DNA from: Aselliscus stoliczkanus
Taxonomy: Eukaryota; Chordata; Mammalia; Chiroptera; Hipposideridae
NCBI GenBank assembly: GCA_033961575.1
Contig: CM066729.1
Location: 95,793,001 to 95,857,000 of the forward strand
Length of the DNA stretch: 64,000 nt
Reading direction: 5' to 3'
Shown piece by piece: positions 11,560-22,879 of this stretch. Made by a program: the position numbers and the translations under genes. Position 1 is the first letter of the stretch. The number at the start of each line of letters is the position of its first letter. The notes beneath the pieces are model-generated. The model saw nothing but the letters and a program-made list of their open reading frames with translations. It made no database searches and was not told the DNA's origin.

Positions 11560-12165
11560 TTGTGAGAGTGGTTAATTCTGAAGTGTCACAGCAGAATCTA
11601 CAGGCAGTGCCTGTGGGTAAAATAGGAAAAATACAGTGAAGGGTAGCAGACTATGCCACCCCAAAACATTCCTCTTTGGCATGGGGGTTATTTTGAGAAA
11701 CAGTAGAGAAAGAAGCTCTGAAAACAGAGTATAATTTACCCTTTTGTAAGGAAAATTTACACTTACAAAGGAGATCTCCATTTGCTAGAATATCTCCCTG
11801 TCTCTACTAGGGATAGGACAACTCTAAATCACAAGAAAATCTTATCAAAAGAGAAGCCCCAACTTAAATCGCATAAGAAACCTTACTCTTACCTTACCAG
11901 GGAGACCTTACTTTTCCTTATAAACCCCCCACAACTGTCCTCCTCTCACCTTTCTTTTATCTTTAGCTGAAAATAGTTTTAAAGCTAGTGGGTTCTGCCA
12001 CCTCAGACAGTTACACATTTGTTCCCAGTATCTCTCATATATACATGAAGTATACATGTTAATAAAGTTCTGCTTGTTTTTCTCTTGTTAATGTGTCTTT
12101 TATTACATGAGCCTGAGCCAAGAATTTAGGAGGGTGAAGGGAAATTTACTCCTCCTCCGCTATAA
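11560..12165 (+). mobile_element. Solo LTR-like sequence of an endogenous retrovirus
   Basis: The layout is LTR-like: a start near TGTGAGAGTGG (about 11560), an upstream U3-like stretch, a TATAAA-like box (CTTATAAACCCC, about 11918), a polyadenylation signal AATAAA at about 12060, a GT/T-rich stretch after it (TTCTGCTTGTTTTTCTCTTG), and a U5-like end (GGAGGGTGAAGGG, CTCCTCCGCTA). No gag, pol or env remains on either side, so it is a solo LTR if the call is right. The family was not identified. Confidence 0.55.
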
Positions 12166-12618
12166 AGGCAAAGTAATAAAGCAGGTAGAAATCACTTCTC
12201 AGTGAACATGAACATAGAACTTATGAAAAGACACCTTTTAATGTGCCAAACATATAAGAGGCACTAACCTGGTAAGGAAGTTTCAGAAAAGCCAAAGCTA
12301 GGAATATGTGTACATTGAAAGAAAATTAAGTCTATAAAGACACTGAACATGAATTTTAAAGTCAAAATGTGAAAGAAATCAGAGGGATGTCTTACTACTT
12401 TAGATAAATTGTAGAATATTAAGAGATGGCAGAGAAATTAGAACAACACATCCCATATTTTGCTACATCATTCCAATGATTAAGGCTGCTGTTCAGATGT
12501 AAGGAGTAGGCCAAAATTAAGGGGTAAGTTAAGAAAAGCATTAGAAGTTTCTAACCTTTCAAAAGAATTTCAACTTGTCAAGGTCAAGTTTAACACAATT
12601 TAAGACATTGAAACTGTT

Positions 12619-12764
12619 GGCCGGCCGAGTGGCTCAGTTGGTTAAGAGCTCGCTCAAGAGTGCGAGCTGAGCTCTGAGCAACAGCTGTTCGAGGCCAGCC
12701 CGAGCTGAGTTGCCATTGAGCTGCCAACAGGTGGCAGGATGGCTCAGCTAAAAAAAAAAAAAAA
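12619..12764 (+). mobile_element. tRNA-SINE type B, intact, 16-bp TSD
   Basis: The head GGCCGGCCGAGTGGCTCAG (Pol III A-box-like TGGCTCAGTTGG) is followed by a GTTCGAGGCC B-box-like part, the shared module GCCAACAGGTGGCAGGATGG, CTCAGCT and a poly-A tail. Perfect direct repeats GACATTGAAACTGTTG flank it at 12604-12619 and 12766-12781. This shows L1-type target-primed insertion and a fairly young age. Confidence 0.95.
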
Positions 12765-13078
12765 TGACATTGAAACTGTTGATAAAATTGAAGAGGTAAA
12801 CTATTGCATAACTATTGAGATTCAAAAGATTTGAAGGTCAATTAATATAGGAAAGGGGCATGAGGACTATGTTTACAAATGAAGACACTGGGAAGTTGGA
12901 TTCCAAGCTCGCTGCTTAGGTGCTATAAGACACAGAACTCAGTTAGATGTTAATCAGTCACACAGAACAAAACATCCAAAGGCTATTAGGCAGAGAGATT
13001 CCATTATTGCTGTTCCCATAGTTAAATCTACTTCCAGCAAAGAACATGTTGTGTTTTACAAAAGTTAAAACAAATCTT

Positions 13079-13510
13079 GGGCCAGCCCAGTGGCGCATTG
13101 GTTAAGAGCTGGCTTGGGACGCCAGTGGCCCCTGTTCGGATCCCACATATGAGGGCCTGTGACACTGCCCTATACAGCTAACAAGAGCTCCACCTGGAGC
13201 TGGGCTGCCAGCCCCGGTGATGGTGTAGGCTGCAGCCCCTGCTGCAGTGGGCTGCCCTAGGCTACAGTGAGTGGCCGGCAGCCAGCGTGAGCTGCCAAGA
13301 GCCACGGTGAGTGACCATCCAGAGGCCTGTGACTGATCTGCCTCATCCGGGAAGAGTGCAATGACGATATCAACATGGGCCAGTGAAGCAACGTCCTCTG
13401 CAACTAGACTGAAGAACAAAAAGACAGCAACTTTTCTGTTCCCCTTCCCGATTCCCCAACGCAGTTCCCCTCCCCCAATTCTCCAATAAAATCTTAAAAA
13501 ACAAAAACAA
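13079..13510 (+). mobile_element. tRNA-SINE type A-long, essentially full length
   Basis: The head GGGCCAGCCCAGTGGCGCATTGG, tRNA-like anticodon arm (CTGGC/GCCAG), B-box-like GTTCGGATCCC and AGGGCCTGTGACACTGCCC are followed by a long tail. The tail includes GCAACTAGACTGAAGAAC, CCCCTTCCCGATTCCCC, CCAATAAAATCTTAAAA and an A-rich tip. Direct repeats AAAACAAATCT flank it. The same architecture recurs at 60332-60746. The overlapping 141-codon reverse frame is only this SINE. Confidence 0.92.
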
Positions 13511-13759
13511 AAACAAATCTGCCCCATTCCTTTGGTATCTTAGAGAAGTTAAATATAAACTTACCATTGTTCTTCTTTCCCCTTTGCCTTCAAATCAATA
13601 AATGTTCCATTGAAACAGAAAACACATATAAACCCTAACCCAGGGGATGAAGGGTTCTCTCTTCCACTAGCAATTAGAGACCTCTGTCTGAGGAGTGGCT
13701 TTTCTTACTTTCTGTTAAATCAACTTACTTTTTACTTTAAACTCTATATCAGTTGACAT

Positions 13760-13960
13760 TTGAATTATTTCCTGCCTTCTTTTCTTTTAACAAAATGACA
13801 TTAAATTAATTATCTTTAAACACTTTATAAATGAAGGAACTGAGGCACTGGACAGTTAGGGCCATGAACATAGATAAGTTTATTGGAATCCACAACTCTT
13901 TGTTACCAAACTCAGGCTCAGCTGCTTGCTACTTGGTGAGCCAGTGATCGAGAAACAGGG
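13760..13960 (-). mobile_element. Possible MIR relic, antisense
   Basis: Plus-strand text TTATAAATGAAGGAACTGAGGCACTGGACAGTTAGGGCC matches the reverse complement of the conserved MIR core (GAAACTGAGGCACAGAG). Edges are unclear. Confidence 0.45.
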
Positions 13961-14514
13961 GTTAGTGGAAAGAGAAGTAGGTTTATTGGAAATGCCAACA
14001 TTCCAGGAAGATGGGGGGCTACCATCTCAAAAGCCACCTTCCCACTTAGAATGGTCAAGGAGTTTTATTGGTACAGAAGAAGAAGCAAACAAAAGAAAGG
14101 GGTTAGTCATGCTACCTGGGTCCAGTTTGTTCAAGCTATGTCAAACCCAGTCATAGGGATGATTCATATGTCAACTGATGGAAAATTGCAGTCCAGAATT
14201 GTAGCTCTGTTGCCAGTGTCTGGATGGCTAAGGACTGACTCAGTTTCTTTCAAGTCAGCACGATTAATGAGGTATGCATGTAGCCTCGAGAAAACAAAGT
14301 TATTGAATCAGGTCGGAGGAAAATGGGGGAAAAAAAAGAAAAATGAAATTGTTAAATCTTGAAAAACACACCATCACCCTTACATTCTGACCATCTGCTC
14401 ACTGTTTTTAAGTGACATCATAACTCTTGAATGATAAATCAAATGACCACCATTGTACAGTGCCTGTCTTCCAAATTTGCCTGCTTTCTAATATTATTCT
14501 TAAAACTCTAGATT
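13961..14514. other. Unique DNA with overlapping short frames
   Basis: The frames 13926-14156 and 14051-14362 overlap in different phases with no domain. The sequence is slightly richer in G than its surroundings. No transcript signal can be supported. Confidence 0.45.
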
Positions 14515-14720
14515 AAGTATCTATGATGTCTTGGACCTGTACACGGTGCTTTATATACATTAGAATGCAGTCTCATGAAAACTCTGAAATTTATTATTAA
14601 CCTTATTTCATAAGACAAGAAAATGTGGTTCATTGTGATTAATTTACTAGCCTAATGTCTCATTGTCAAAAAGAGGTAGGATTTTTCATGTATCAAAATG
14701 GTATTCTGTTCATACTTCCT
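14515..14720 (-). mobile_element. MIR-like SINE relic, antisense
   Basis: GGTGCTTTATATACATTAGA, CTTATTTCATAAGACAAGAAAATG and CTAATGTCTCATTGTCAAAAAGAGGTAGGA align by eye with the reverse complement of MIR (ACTGTGCTAGGCGCTTTAC, CCCATTTTACAGATGAGG). Confidence 0.55.
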
Positions 14721-14836
14721 GATATTATGCCATCACTTTACTTTATTTGAGAAATATAATTCCTCTGTTAGCATATCAATCAGTAATGCATGTGTAGGTA
14801 TTTCTATCAGCTTGTTTTCTGTTCAAGGTATATTAT

Positions 14837-14997
14837 ATAGATCATTGCTTTTCAAAATTTTTGTGCATATGAATCTGCTGGGTACCTTACTGAAATTCAA
14901 GTTCTGCCTCAAGTGTAGCCTGAGATTCTAGAATTCTAACACACTCCCAAGTGATGCTCATGTTGATCTACAGACCATGCTTTTAGTAGCTAATTGT
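14837..14997 (+). mobile_element. MER5A-like hAT element
   Basis: Order of motifs: ATTGCTTTTCAAAATTTTTGTGCATATGAATC, TTCTAACACACTCCCAAGTGATGCTCATG, GACCATGCTTTTAGTAGC. This is the MER5A plan with decayed inverted ends. Confidence 0.65.
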
Positions 14998-15985
14998 TAG
15001 TAATGCTATAACATTATGCCCTATGCACCTGTAAATAGCAATCTGGAAATTATTACTCTTCTGCAGTGAGATAAGGAACTTGCACAAAAATGTAAATCCA
15101 TTGTTCATCTTCCTTTATGGAGAAAGTCATTAAGACAAAAAAAATTACTCAAGGCGAACTAAATGGTGTGCTTAATGACGCAGTAGATTTAGATCCTGGT
15201 CCAAGCCCCTTACCTTATATGAGACATGCAATGGGGTAAAAGCAAATTGACTAACAAGCTACTTTCACAAGCACATATGTGCGTCCAGTTGAAAAGGTGT
15301 TTGAGTAGGTCACCAAGATGATGTGACCACAGATTTGTCCTGTAAGCTGGTCCAGGGCAACTGAAGGGTACCCTCTTACTCTCCTGTACTTGGACTGTGA
15401 TATCCACTTGCCTTCTCTATGCCAGAGCCTCAAAGACACAGCCTTGAGAAAATAATGTGGACGATCTGGACTGGGGAAGGTCCCCTGTGTACCTGACTGA
15501 CTGTGGTTAAGGCCTCTATACAAACTTCTGAGATTTGGTGGGTAGGTGTAGAAAACTATTTTTCTTATGGCCACAAAGACAAGCCTCATATGTAAGTTGT
15601 CATGCTTATTAAATCTGCCACCTATCAATCTGGAATAATCTGCTTTTTTTCTTTGGTCTCTCCCTACCCTCTGCCTATGGGGACAGGTTTCAGACTACAC
15701 CTACAAAGCTCCCAGCCAGGGTTGTGACCCAAAGAGGGGATGTGAATTTTAAATGTGGAAGAAAAAGAGCAAATTGCTATATTTTTATATAGAAATAGAA
15801 AAAGACATGTGAAAAGGCCTGAAAACTGGCTACCTTGAGAGGGTACCGCCAAGGGAAGGGGGTAAAAAGTTTGAAAAATGGTGATTGAAAGTCAAAGATA
15901 GACTTTCCCTATTAAATCAATTTACCTTAGGCTATGGAGTGGTCTTCCCACCATTCAAGCATTAGAATATAGGAAATGATAGTGT
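14998..15985. other. Unique DNA, mixed composition
   Basis: Three overlapping reverse frames (15210-15407, 15251-15628, 15664-15852) show no domain, and none has a splice context I can defend. The 15250-15760 part is closer to 45% GC than its flanks and may be an unnamed old retroelement. Confidence 0.4.
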
Positions 15986-16125
15986 CAGTCGTTCTCAAAT
16001 CAGGCTGTACGTTAGAAGCAATCTTTAGAGCTTTAAAAATCATCTCAATAGAGATTATGATCCAGTTGGTTTACATTCATTTTCTTGATCATTACAATTT
16101 TTTAACCTCCTCAGGGGATCTTAAT
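15986..16125 (+). mobile_element. MER5-like hAT relic
   Basis: CAGTCGTTCTCAAATCAGGC, TAGAGCTTTAAAAATC and the CCTCAGGGGATCTTAATATATACC end follow the MER5A order. Confidence 0.5.
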
Positions 16126-16613
16126 ATATACCAAAGGTAAAAATGTCTACCACATTATATCTACTAGCCTTTGAACCTAAGTATCATTTATAGCATTGTT
16201 TCTAAGGAAACAATATTATCATCCAGTATTTAATATCTTTCAATTCTCTACAGAAGGAATTAAACAGGGAGAAGATAGACTAGAGAGGTGTGATTACGAG
16301 GATACAACAATTTAGTGAGTACTGTCTGGGGCAAAGGAGCGTTATTTGTTTTGTTGGCAGTTGTTTCATACAAACTAAATGGAATTGGCATGGATAAGAA
16401 TACTGTGTTATCTTTCTTTTAGCTTTTGATAAAAAAAGCATTTTCATTTATATTAATATTATGTGTGGTATTCAACACAATTCTGAATATTAGGCAAATA
16501 ATACATTAACAATATTTTAAGACCAAATTCTTGAGATGGTAAGGACTTGGTTGCATTTACACAGTTAGGTTTCCTGACACTATTTTTGCTCTCCTATATA
16601 AAGCTTGGATGCT
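16126..16613. other. AT-rich unique DNA
   Basis: Nothing recognised. Confidence 0.5.
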
Positions 16614-16741
16614 GGGCCAGCCAAGTGGTGCGGTGGTTAAGAACTGGCTCGGGACGCTGGCGGCCCTGGTTCGGATCCCACATGTGAGGGCCAGTGACAC
16701 TGCCCTCAAAAAAAAAAAAAAAAAAAAAAAAGAGAGAGAAA
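16614..16741 (+). mobile_element. tRNA-SINE type A (short), with TSD
   Basis: GGGCCAGCCAAGTGGTGCGG head, tRNA-like middle and AGGGCCAGTGACACTGCCCTC end run directly into an A-run and (GA)-rich tip. Flanking direct repeats AAAGCTTGGATGC and AAAGCTTGGGTGC (16600-16612 and 16742-16754) differ at one base. Confidence 0.93.
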
Positions 16742-16754
16742 AAAGCTTGGGTGC

Positions 16755-17639
16755 AAAAAAGCACTGAAAAAGTCTTTTTTACAACTTTTAGACAAGATGA
16801 AAAGAGGTGTGTATGACTATAAAGCAAATAGGTGAATTTGTAAATCATCAAATATATTTATCCAAATATATTGGTTAATGTCAACCTTGATAAAGTTTGA
16901 CATTAATGAGAAGATCAAAGTCTATCCTTTTTTATCTTAAATAAATGTTAAAATATTTATTAATACTGAATGTGATGAAGAAGTAGGAGTTATGGTTATC
17001 AAATAAACAAAGCTGGGACTGATAACTCCATTTCTGCATACCAGAATTCATAGTTAAAATCCTGACAGACTGGAATAAGAAGTCAAATGTGGCAAGACTA
17101 AATTTTGCAAGCACATAAAATTCTGCATTAGGTTAAAAAATACCAAGTATATATAAAGAAAAAATATTCATTATCTTCAAACATTTGAAGTATATTTATG
17201 TAGAAGAGAAGTTTAATGTAGCTTGCATAGATCTATCCATGATAGAAATAGGAGAGTGAACAAAAGATCAAGGTGGTTTGTATCAGAACATGACAGGACT
17301 TTTTGACAGTATAGGAACTAACATTTTTAGAAGCTTTGTCCATTAGGGGCTTGGTGTTCGGGCATGTTAGCATTTCTAGGAGAAAGGTACAGCCAGCAAT
17401 ACTATGAGGACACTGAGATTACGTAGATTAAGCTTTCATAAAATGTCAAATATGGCACATGAGGTAGAGTCAAGTCTACTTGCTTCCATTTTGAAAGAAA
17501 TAATTACAAACCTAACAAGTTCTTTATCATGGGAATTATTCAAGCATAGTCGTGGAGCTATTTGTCAGGAATTTTCTAAAGAAAAATTCCTTAAATGTGC
17601 AACTGAATTAGATTAATTTTAAGTTTCCAAATTTTCTTA
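16755..17639. other. AT-rich unique DNA
   Basis: No gene or named repeat recognised. The 17404-17616 frame has no domain. Confidence 0.5.
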
Positions 17640-18150
17640 TAATTGTTGGACTTTCTGATATCATGGCCCCTTTTCTAAGAAATACCTCATTCTCAAACAC
17701 ATAATTAACTTGGGAGTTACTAGTTCCAGTATAATATAACTTGTTCCCTAGCCAGTTAAATGCTTGCTATATCACCCGAGGTATAGCCAGCTGATTGACC
17801 AAAGGGGGATGGGCACAAGTCTTACACTAAGCAATAAATCCTTCCCATCAGATTTCTAAACTTGGAGCTAGAGTATGTTACTTCTTCTTATAGGTTATTT
17901 AAACAAAAAAAATCTACAGCTCCATCAGTAGTAAAAAGTCCTGTTTTCTTTCTAGTTAGAGAAAGCTGGTCTATAACTAAAGCAGAACAAATCAGGAATG
18001 AGAAAGAGGGAGTCATAATGGCATTCCAGAAGCTGATTCTGAATTTTTGAAGTTGAGCTACATCCTGGTCATTGGTTCATGACAGAAACCCCTTTGCCTT
18101 TGGCTTTAGCTGATTTGAATTGGATTTCTTACTATTACAATGCAAAGGAC
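17640..18150 (+). mobile_element. Probable decayed retroelement 3' end or LTR (unnamed)
   Basis: CACCCGAGGTATAGCCAGCTGATTGACC, CCTTCCCATCAGATTTC, GAAAGCTGGTCTATAACTAAAG, GAGTCATAATGGCATTCC and an end resembling CCCTTTGCC...AGCTGATTTGAATTGGATTTC are typical of old placental LTR/LINE 3' ends. No terminal structure is visible, so the family is not given. Confidence 0.4.
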
Positions 18151-19666
18151 CCAGTCACTTCCTATCAAGAATACTAACAAATAAGTCTTAAGATACAGAA
18201 ATGGTATAACATATTTGAGGATTAAATCTTTGCATATGAGTCACAATACTAACCTAAAATGTAATATAATTCTTTCACAAAAAGTGTTACCTGATAAGTA
18301 AAGCTTGATCTTTATCTCACTGCCAATTTTTCCTGTGAAAATGAGTTTCATCTTCACATCAGTATTTAATTTTCCCAATAATTTTTTGTTTTTTTGTTTG
18401 TTTTAGTAATAATGATATAGGGATATGAGAAACCCAAGTTACCAATAGGGGTGTATGACTTGACTCTGTGTATGTGTGTATGTGTGTGAAATCAGAAATT
18501 TAATTTTAGTTTCTTATATGATTCTATAAAATTAAATTTTCTATTAAAGATACAATTGCAACTAAAAGTGTTTCTAATTTAAAAATTCAGCCATATTTCC
18601 AACATTTTACACTGAACCCTGAACATTAACCCTACAGTGAATGTATTTAATTAGTTATTTTATATAAAGCTTATTAACATTTTAAGCTTTCAATATAACC
18701 TCTGCTTCATTTTACTCTCAGTATCCTATATCATATTCAGAATAGTAAATTAAATGATAATAAATTAATTTGTATTGTGTCTATAACCATTAATCTTTTA
18801 GCAATGGTCTCAAAAAAAAAACCCCAAAAAAATACCACCACCACCAACAACAACAAAAAAACAGAGTCATGTATCACCATGGTCAATTATTTGATAAAAA
18901 GTTTCGATGATGGCTTTCATTCAATTTTTTTTATAACCATCACTCTTTAATGTATGTCTAGACTGACATTTGAGATACATAAATTATGCCATCAATGTAT
19001 ACTTTTCTATGAATTTGTTTTCTAAAAACAAATGTTGCTGTATCAATTCAACTGTTGAAGTTTTACATATTTGGTAAAAATGATTTTTAAGTGGATATTA
19101 CATTATATTAGGAAACAAAGACATTATCTTTTAAGTTTTAATAAAATAAAATGTTGTAAAATTTTTTTGAAGACAGCACATTTTCCTGAGTGCCAAGATA
19201 AAGTGGGGAAATTAATCTTATAGTTGGCTTTCACATACCAGAAAAATGTGAAAAATTATTCTCTCCCAGAGAAAGGTTGAAATGTGTTTTTATTATTCCT
19301 TACTTTTGGTAATATTATTGTACAACATATAATGTTTTGAGAAATGAAACAAAATGGCAATCATAGATGTCTGAAATATGTTTCTAAATATGAATATATG
19401 TATATATATTTATTAATCAAGAACTATTTACTATTTTAAAAGGTTTTCTGAAAATACATTCATCAGCAACATTTGCTTTTTTTTTGATGATATCACTACT
19501 TTTTTCGGTGGATATACTCTTTACTAGTTCTTTAATGTTTAATAACATTAGGGACATAATGGTAAGAATTGACATGTTAATAAGGAAAACAAAATCTAAA
19601 GTTTTTTCTCTTTAGAACAAGAATATCAAGTACAGTAATATTCATATTTAAAGAATTTGAAAACGG
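18151..19666. other. Very AT-rich unique DNA
   Basis: No gene or named repeat. A-rich and AAC/ACC-rich patch at about 18810-18865. Confidence 0.5.
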
Positions 19667-19815
19667 GCATTTTTTTTCTTTCTTTTTTTCCTGTTTTTTT
19701 TTTTCTTTTTCTTTTTTTTTGAGGGCAGTGTCACTGGCCCTCATATGTGGGACCCCAACCGAGGCCGCTGGCATCCCAAGCCAGCTCTTAACCACTGCGC
19801 TACTCGGCCGGCCCC
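19667..19815 (-). mobile_element. tRNA-SINE type A (short), antisense, first of a three-SINE cluster
   Basis: A long T-rich tail (19667-19720) is followed by GAGGGCAGTGTCACTGGCCC, GACCCCAACCGAGGCCGC and the head complement GCTACTCGGCCGGCCCC at the right end. Confidence 0.93.
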
Positions 19816-19840
19816 ATTTTTTTTTTTTATTTTAAAGGAT

Positions 19841-19841
<1 letters not shown>

Positions 19842-19884
<43 letters not shown>
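19842..19884. repeat. (ATTT)n microsatellite at SINE tail
   Basis: About ten uninterrupted TTTA units have grown from the poly-A tail of the antisense type B SINE. Confidence 0.95.
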
Positions 19885-19885
<1 letters not shown>

Positions 19886-19964
19886 GCTGAGCCATTTGGC
19901 AACTTAGTGGCAGCTCAGCTCAGGCCAGGAATCAAACCAGGGACCCTGTTGCTCAGAGCTCACA

Positions 19965-20080
19965 TTTTTTTTTTTTTTTTTAAGTGCAGTGTCACTGGCC
20001 CTCATATGTGGGACCCGAACCGGGACCGCTGGCTTCCCAGGCCAGCTGTTAACCACCGCGCCACTCAGCTCGGCCGGCCC
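19965..20080 (-). mobile_element. tRNA-SINE type A nested inside the type B SINE
   Basis: Poly-T, TAAGTGCAGTGTCACTGG, GACCCGAACCGGGACCGCTGG and head complement CGGCCGGCCC. Direct repeats CAGAGCTCACAT flank it at 19953-19964 and 20080-20091, so the order of insertion is certain: type B first, then this copy. Confidence 0.95.
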
Positions 20081-20133
20081 AGAGCTCACATTCTTGAGGG
20101 AGCTCTTAACCAACTGAGCCACTCAGCCAGCCC

Positions 20134-20390
20134 TTGCATTTGATTTTATAAAATTAAAAATTCTCCACTTTTGGAGGTCAGATTGTATTCAAATTTTCCT
20201 GATTCTGTGAAACATACACTGACACTGAATATAGTGTTTTTGCATGTCTATCTGTTTATCTCTCTTTATCTATCTATTCTTAAGTGTGATTCTATTTATG
20301 ACTTATCAACAATTTTAACTGATAAAATAATTTGAAGATTGTATATCAAATCCTGAAAATAGCTAATTTATTTGTATTTTAAATTGAGTT
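20134..20390. other. AT-rich unique DNA
   Basis: Contains a short (TCTA/TATC)n patch at about 20250-20278. Nothing else recognised. Confidence 0.5.
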
Positions 20391-20822
20391 TGCTATAGAC
20401 TTAATGTTTGTGTTCCCCCAAATTCATATATGCCCATCGTGATAGTATTTGGAGGTGGAGTTCTCATGAAGGTGATTAGCACCCTTAGAAAAGACACCAG
20501 AGGGCCAGCCGAGTGGCGTGGTGGTAAAGTGTCTGGCTTGGGAAGCCAGCGGCCCCGGTTCGGGTCCCACAAATGAGGGCCAGTGACACTGCCCTCAAAA
20601 AAAAAGAAAAGACACCAAAAGACACCAGAGAACTCTCTTTGCTCTCTACCATGTCAGGATACAGTGTGAAGTCAGCAGCCTGCAACCTGGAGAGAGATTT
20701 CACCAGAACCCAACCATGCTAACATCTTTAGCATGGCTTCCAGCCCCCCAGAACTGTGAGAAACAAATTTGTGTTGTTTATAAGCCGCCCAGCTTATGGT
20801 ATTTTGAAGTCTGAGCTAAAGA
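20391..20822 (+). mobile_element. MaLR LTR (MST-like), sense, interrupted by a SINE
   Basis: CCCCCAAATTCATATATGCC, GATAGTATTTGGAGGTGGAG, CCATGTCAGGATACAGTG, CCAGAACTGTGAGAAACAAAT, TTGTTTATAAGCCGCCCAG and TATGGTATTTTG are in the order of an MST-type MaLR LTR. A type A SINE is inserted at 20503-20604. The flanking sequence keeps no internal region. Confidence 0.85.
20503..20604 (+). mobile_element. tRNA-SINE type A inside the MST-like LTR
   Basis: GGGCCAGCCGAGTGGCGTGG head to ACTGCCCTC and a short A-tail. Perfect direct repeats AGAAAAGACACCA are at 20487-20499 and 20605-20617. Confidence 0.95.
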
Positions 20823-22879
20823 AGACAAGGTTATATACATTTACTGATATTTTTAAAAATTATCTATTTTCTTCAGTTACAGTTGACATTCAAAATTATG
20901 TTATATTAGTTTCAAATGTACAGCATAGGGTTAGACATTTATATAATTTATGCAGTGATCCCCCAATTTAATCTAGTACCCACCTGGCACTGTACATAGT
21001 AGTTGTAACAGTATTGACTATACACGTATTGTCTAACTGTAATTTACATCCCTGTGACTGTTTTGTATTTACCTATTTGTATTTTTTAATCCCTTCACCT
21101 TTTTCACTTTGCCCCAATCCCCCTCCCTTATGCCAATCATCCATTTGTTCTCTGTATCTATGTTTCTATTTTATTTGTTTGTTTGTTTTTTATTTTGTTC
21201 TTTAGATTCCACATATAAGCAAGATCCTATGATATTTGTCTTTCTCAGTCCAACTTATTTCACTTAGCATAATGTCTTCTACGTCCATCCATGTTGTCAC
21301 AAATACTAATAATTCATTCTTTTTTATAGCTGAGTAATGGTGCATTGTACATATGTACCACAATTACTTTATGCACTTGTCTATCAATGAGCACTTGTGC
21401 TGCTTCCATATCTTGGCTATTGTGAATAGTGCTGCAGTAAACATAAAGGTACATATATCTTTTCGAACTAGTGCTTTGGATCTCATCCGCTAAATACCCA
21501 GAAGTGGAATTGCTAGGCCATAAGGTAATTCTATTTTTAAGTTTTTGAGAAACCTCCACACTACCTTCCATAGTGGCTGCACCAATTTGCAATCCCACCT
21601 ACAGTGTGTGAGGGTTCCCTTTTCCCCACATCCTTGTCAACACTTGTTTGTTGATTTATTGATGATGGCTATTGTGACAGGTGTAAAGTGATATCTCATT
21701 GTGGTTTTAATTTGCATTTCTATGATTAATGATGAGCATCTTTTCATATATCTATTGGACATCTGTGTGTCCTCTTTGAAGAAATGTCTATTAGGTGCAT
21801 TGCCTATTTTTCAATTAGACTGTTTTTTGTTTATTTGTTTCTGTAAGGTTGTATGAGTTCTTTATAAATTTTGGATATTAATCTCTTATGAGATGTATCA
21901 TTGGCGAATATCTTCTCTCATTGAATAGGATGTCTTTTCGTTTTGTTGATGGTTACCTCTGCTGTGCAAAAACTTTTAGTTTGACGTAGTCTCCCTTGTT
22001 TACTTTTCTTTTTTTTTTCCTGCTTGACTGAGGAGATATCACAAAAAAAATATCATTAAGTGCAATTTCAGAGAGTTTGCTGCCTGTATTTTCTTCTATG
22101 AGTTTTATGGTTTTGGGTCTTACATTTACATCTTTAATCCATTTAGAGTTTATTCTTTAAATGGTGTAAGAAGTGGTTCACTTTCATTTTTTTGCATATA
22201 TCTGTCCAGTTTTCCAAGAACAATGTATTGGATTCTTTTTACCCCACTGTACATTTTTGCCTCCTTTGTCATAGACTAAATGACCACATAAGCATGGGTT
22301 TATTTCTGACTCACCATTCTGTGTGTCTGCTTTTATACCAGTACCATGTTGTTTTGATTGCTATAGACTTGTAGTATAGTGTGGTATCAGATAGCATACC
22401 TCCAATTTTATTCTTTTTTCTCAAGATTGCTGTAGCTATTCAGAGTTTTCTATGGTTCTATATAAATTTTAAGATTATTTGTTCCACTTCTGTGAAAAAT
22501 GCCATTGTTATTTTGATAGGGATTGCATTGAATCTATAAATTGTTTTGGGTACTATGGACATTTTAACGACATTAATTTTTCCTATCCATGAACACAGTA
22601 TATGCTCCCCTTTATTTGTATCTTATTCAATTTCTTTATGCAGTGTCTTATACTTTTCTGAGTATAGGTCTTTTACCCCCTCAGTTAAGTTTATTCCTAG
22701 GTATTTTTGATGCAATTATAAATGGGATTATTTTCTTAATTTCTCTTTCTGACAGTTTATTATTGGTATATAAAAATGCAACCAATGTCTAAATATTAAT
22801 TTTGTACCATACTGCTTTGCTGAATTCATGTATCAGTTCTAATACTTTTTGGGGGAATCTTTAGGGCCCTCTCTATATA

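Larger units (their letters stand above)
19816..20133 (-). mobile_element. tRNA-SINE type B, antisense, interrupted by a type A SINE
   Basis: The tail side (AGCTGAGCCATTTGGCAAC, GGCAGCTCAGCTC) lies at 19885-19964 and the head side (TTCTTGAGGGAGCTCTTAAC, GAGCCACTCAGCCAGCCC) at 20091-20133. Between them is a complete type A SINE. The tail is extended by an (ATTT)n tract at 19842-19884. Confidence 0.92.

Noticed and set aside
12619..12764. Functional tRNA gene
   Set aside because: The tRNA-like part is the head of a SINE; the T-arm stem is broken and a SINE tail with poly-A follows.
13102..13567. 141-codon and 65-codon reverse frames
   Set aside because: They cover the type A-long SINE and its flank.
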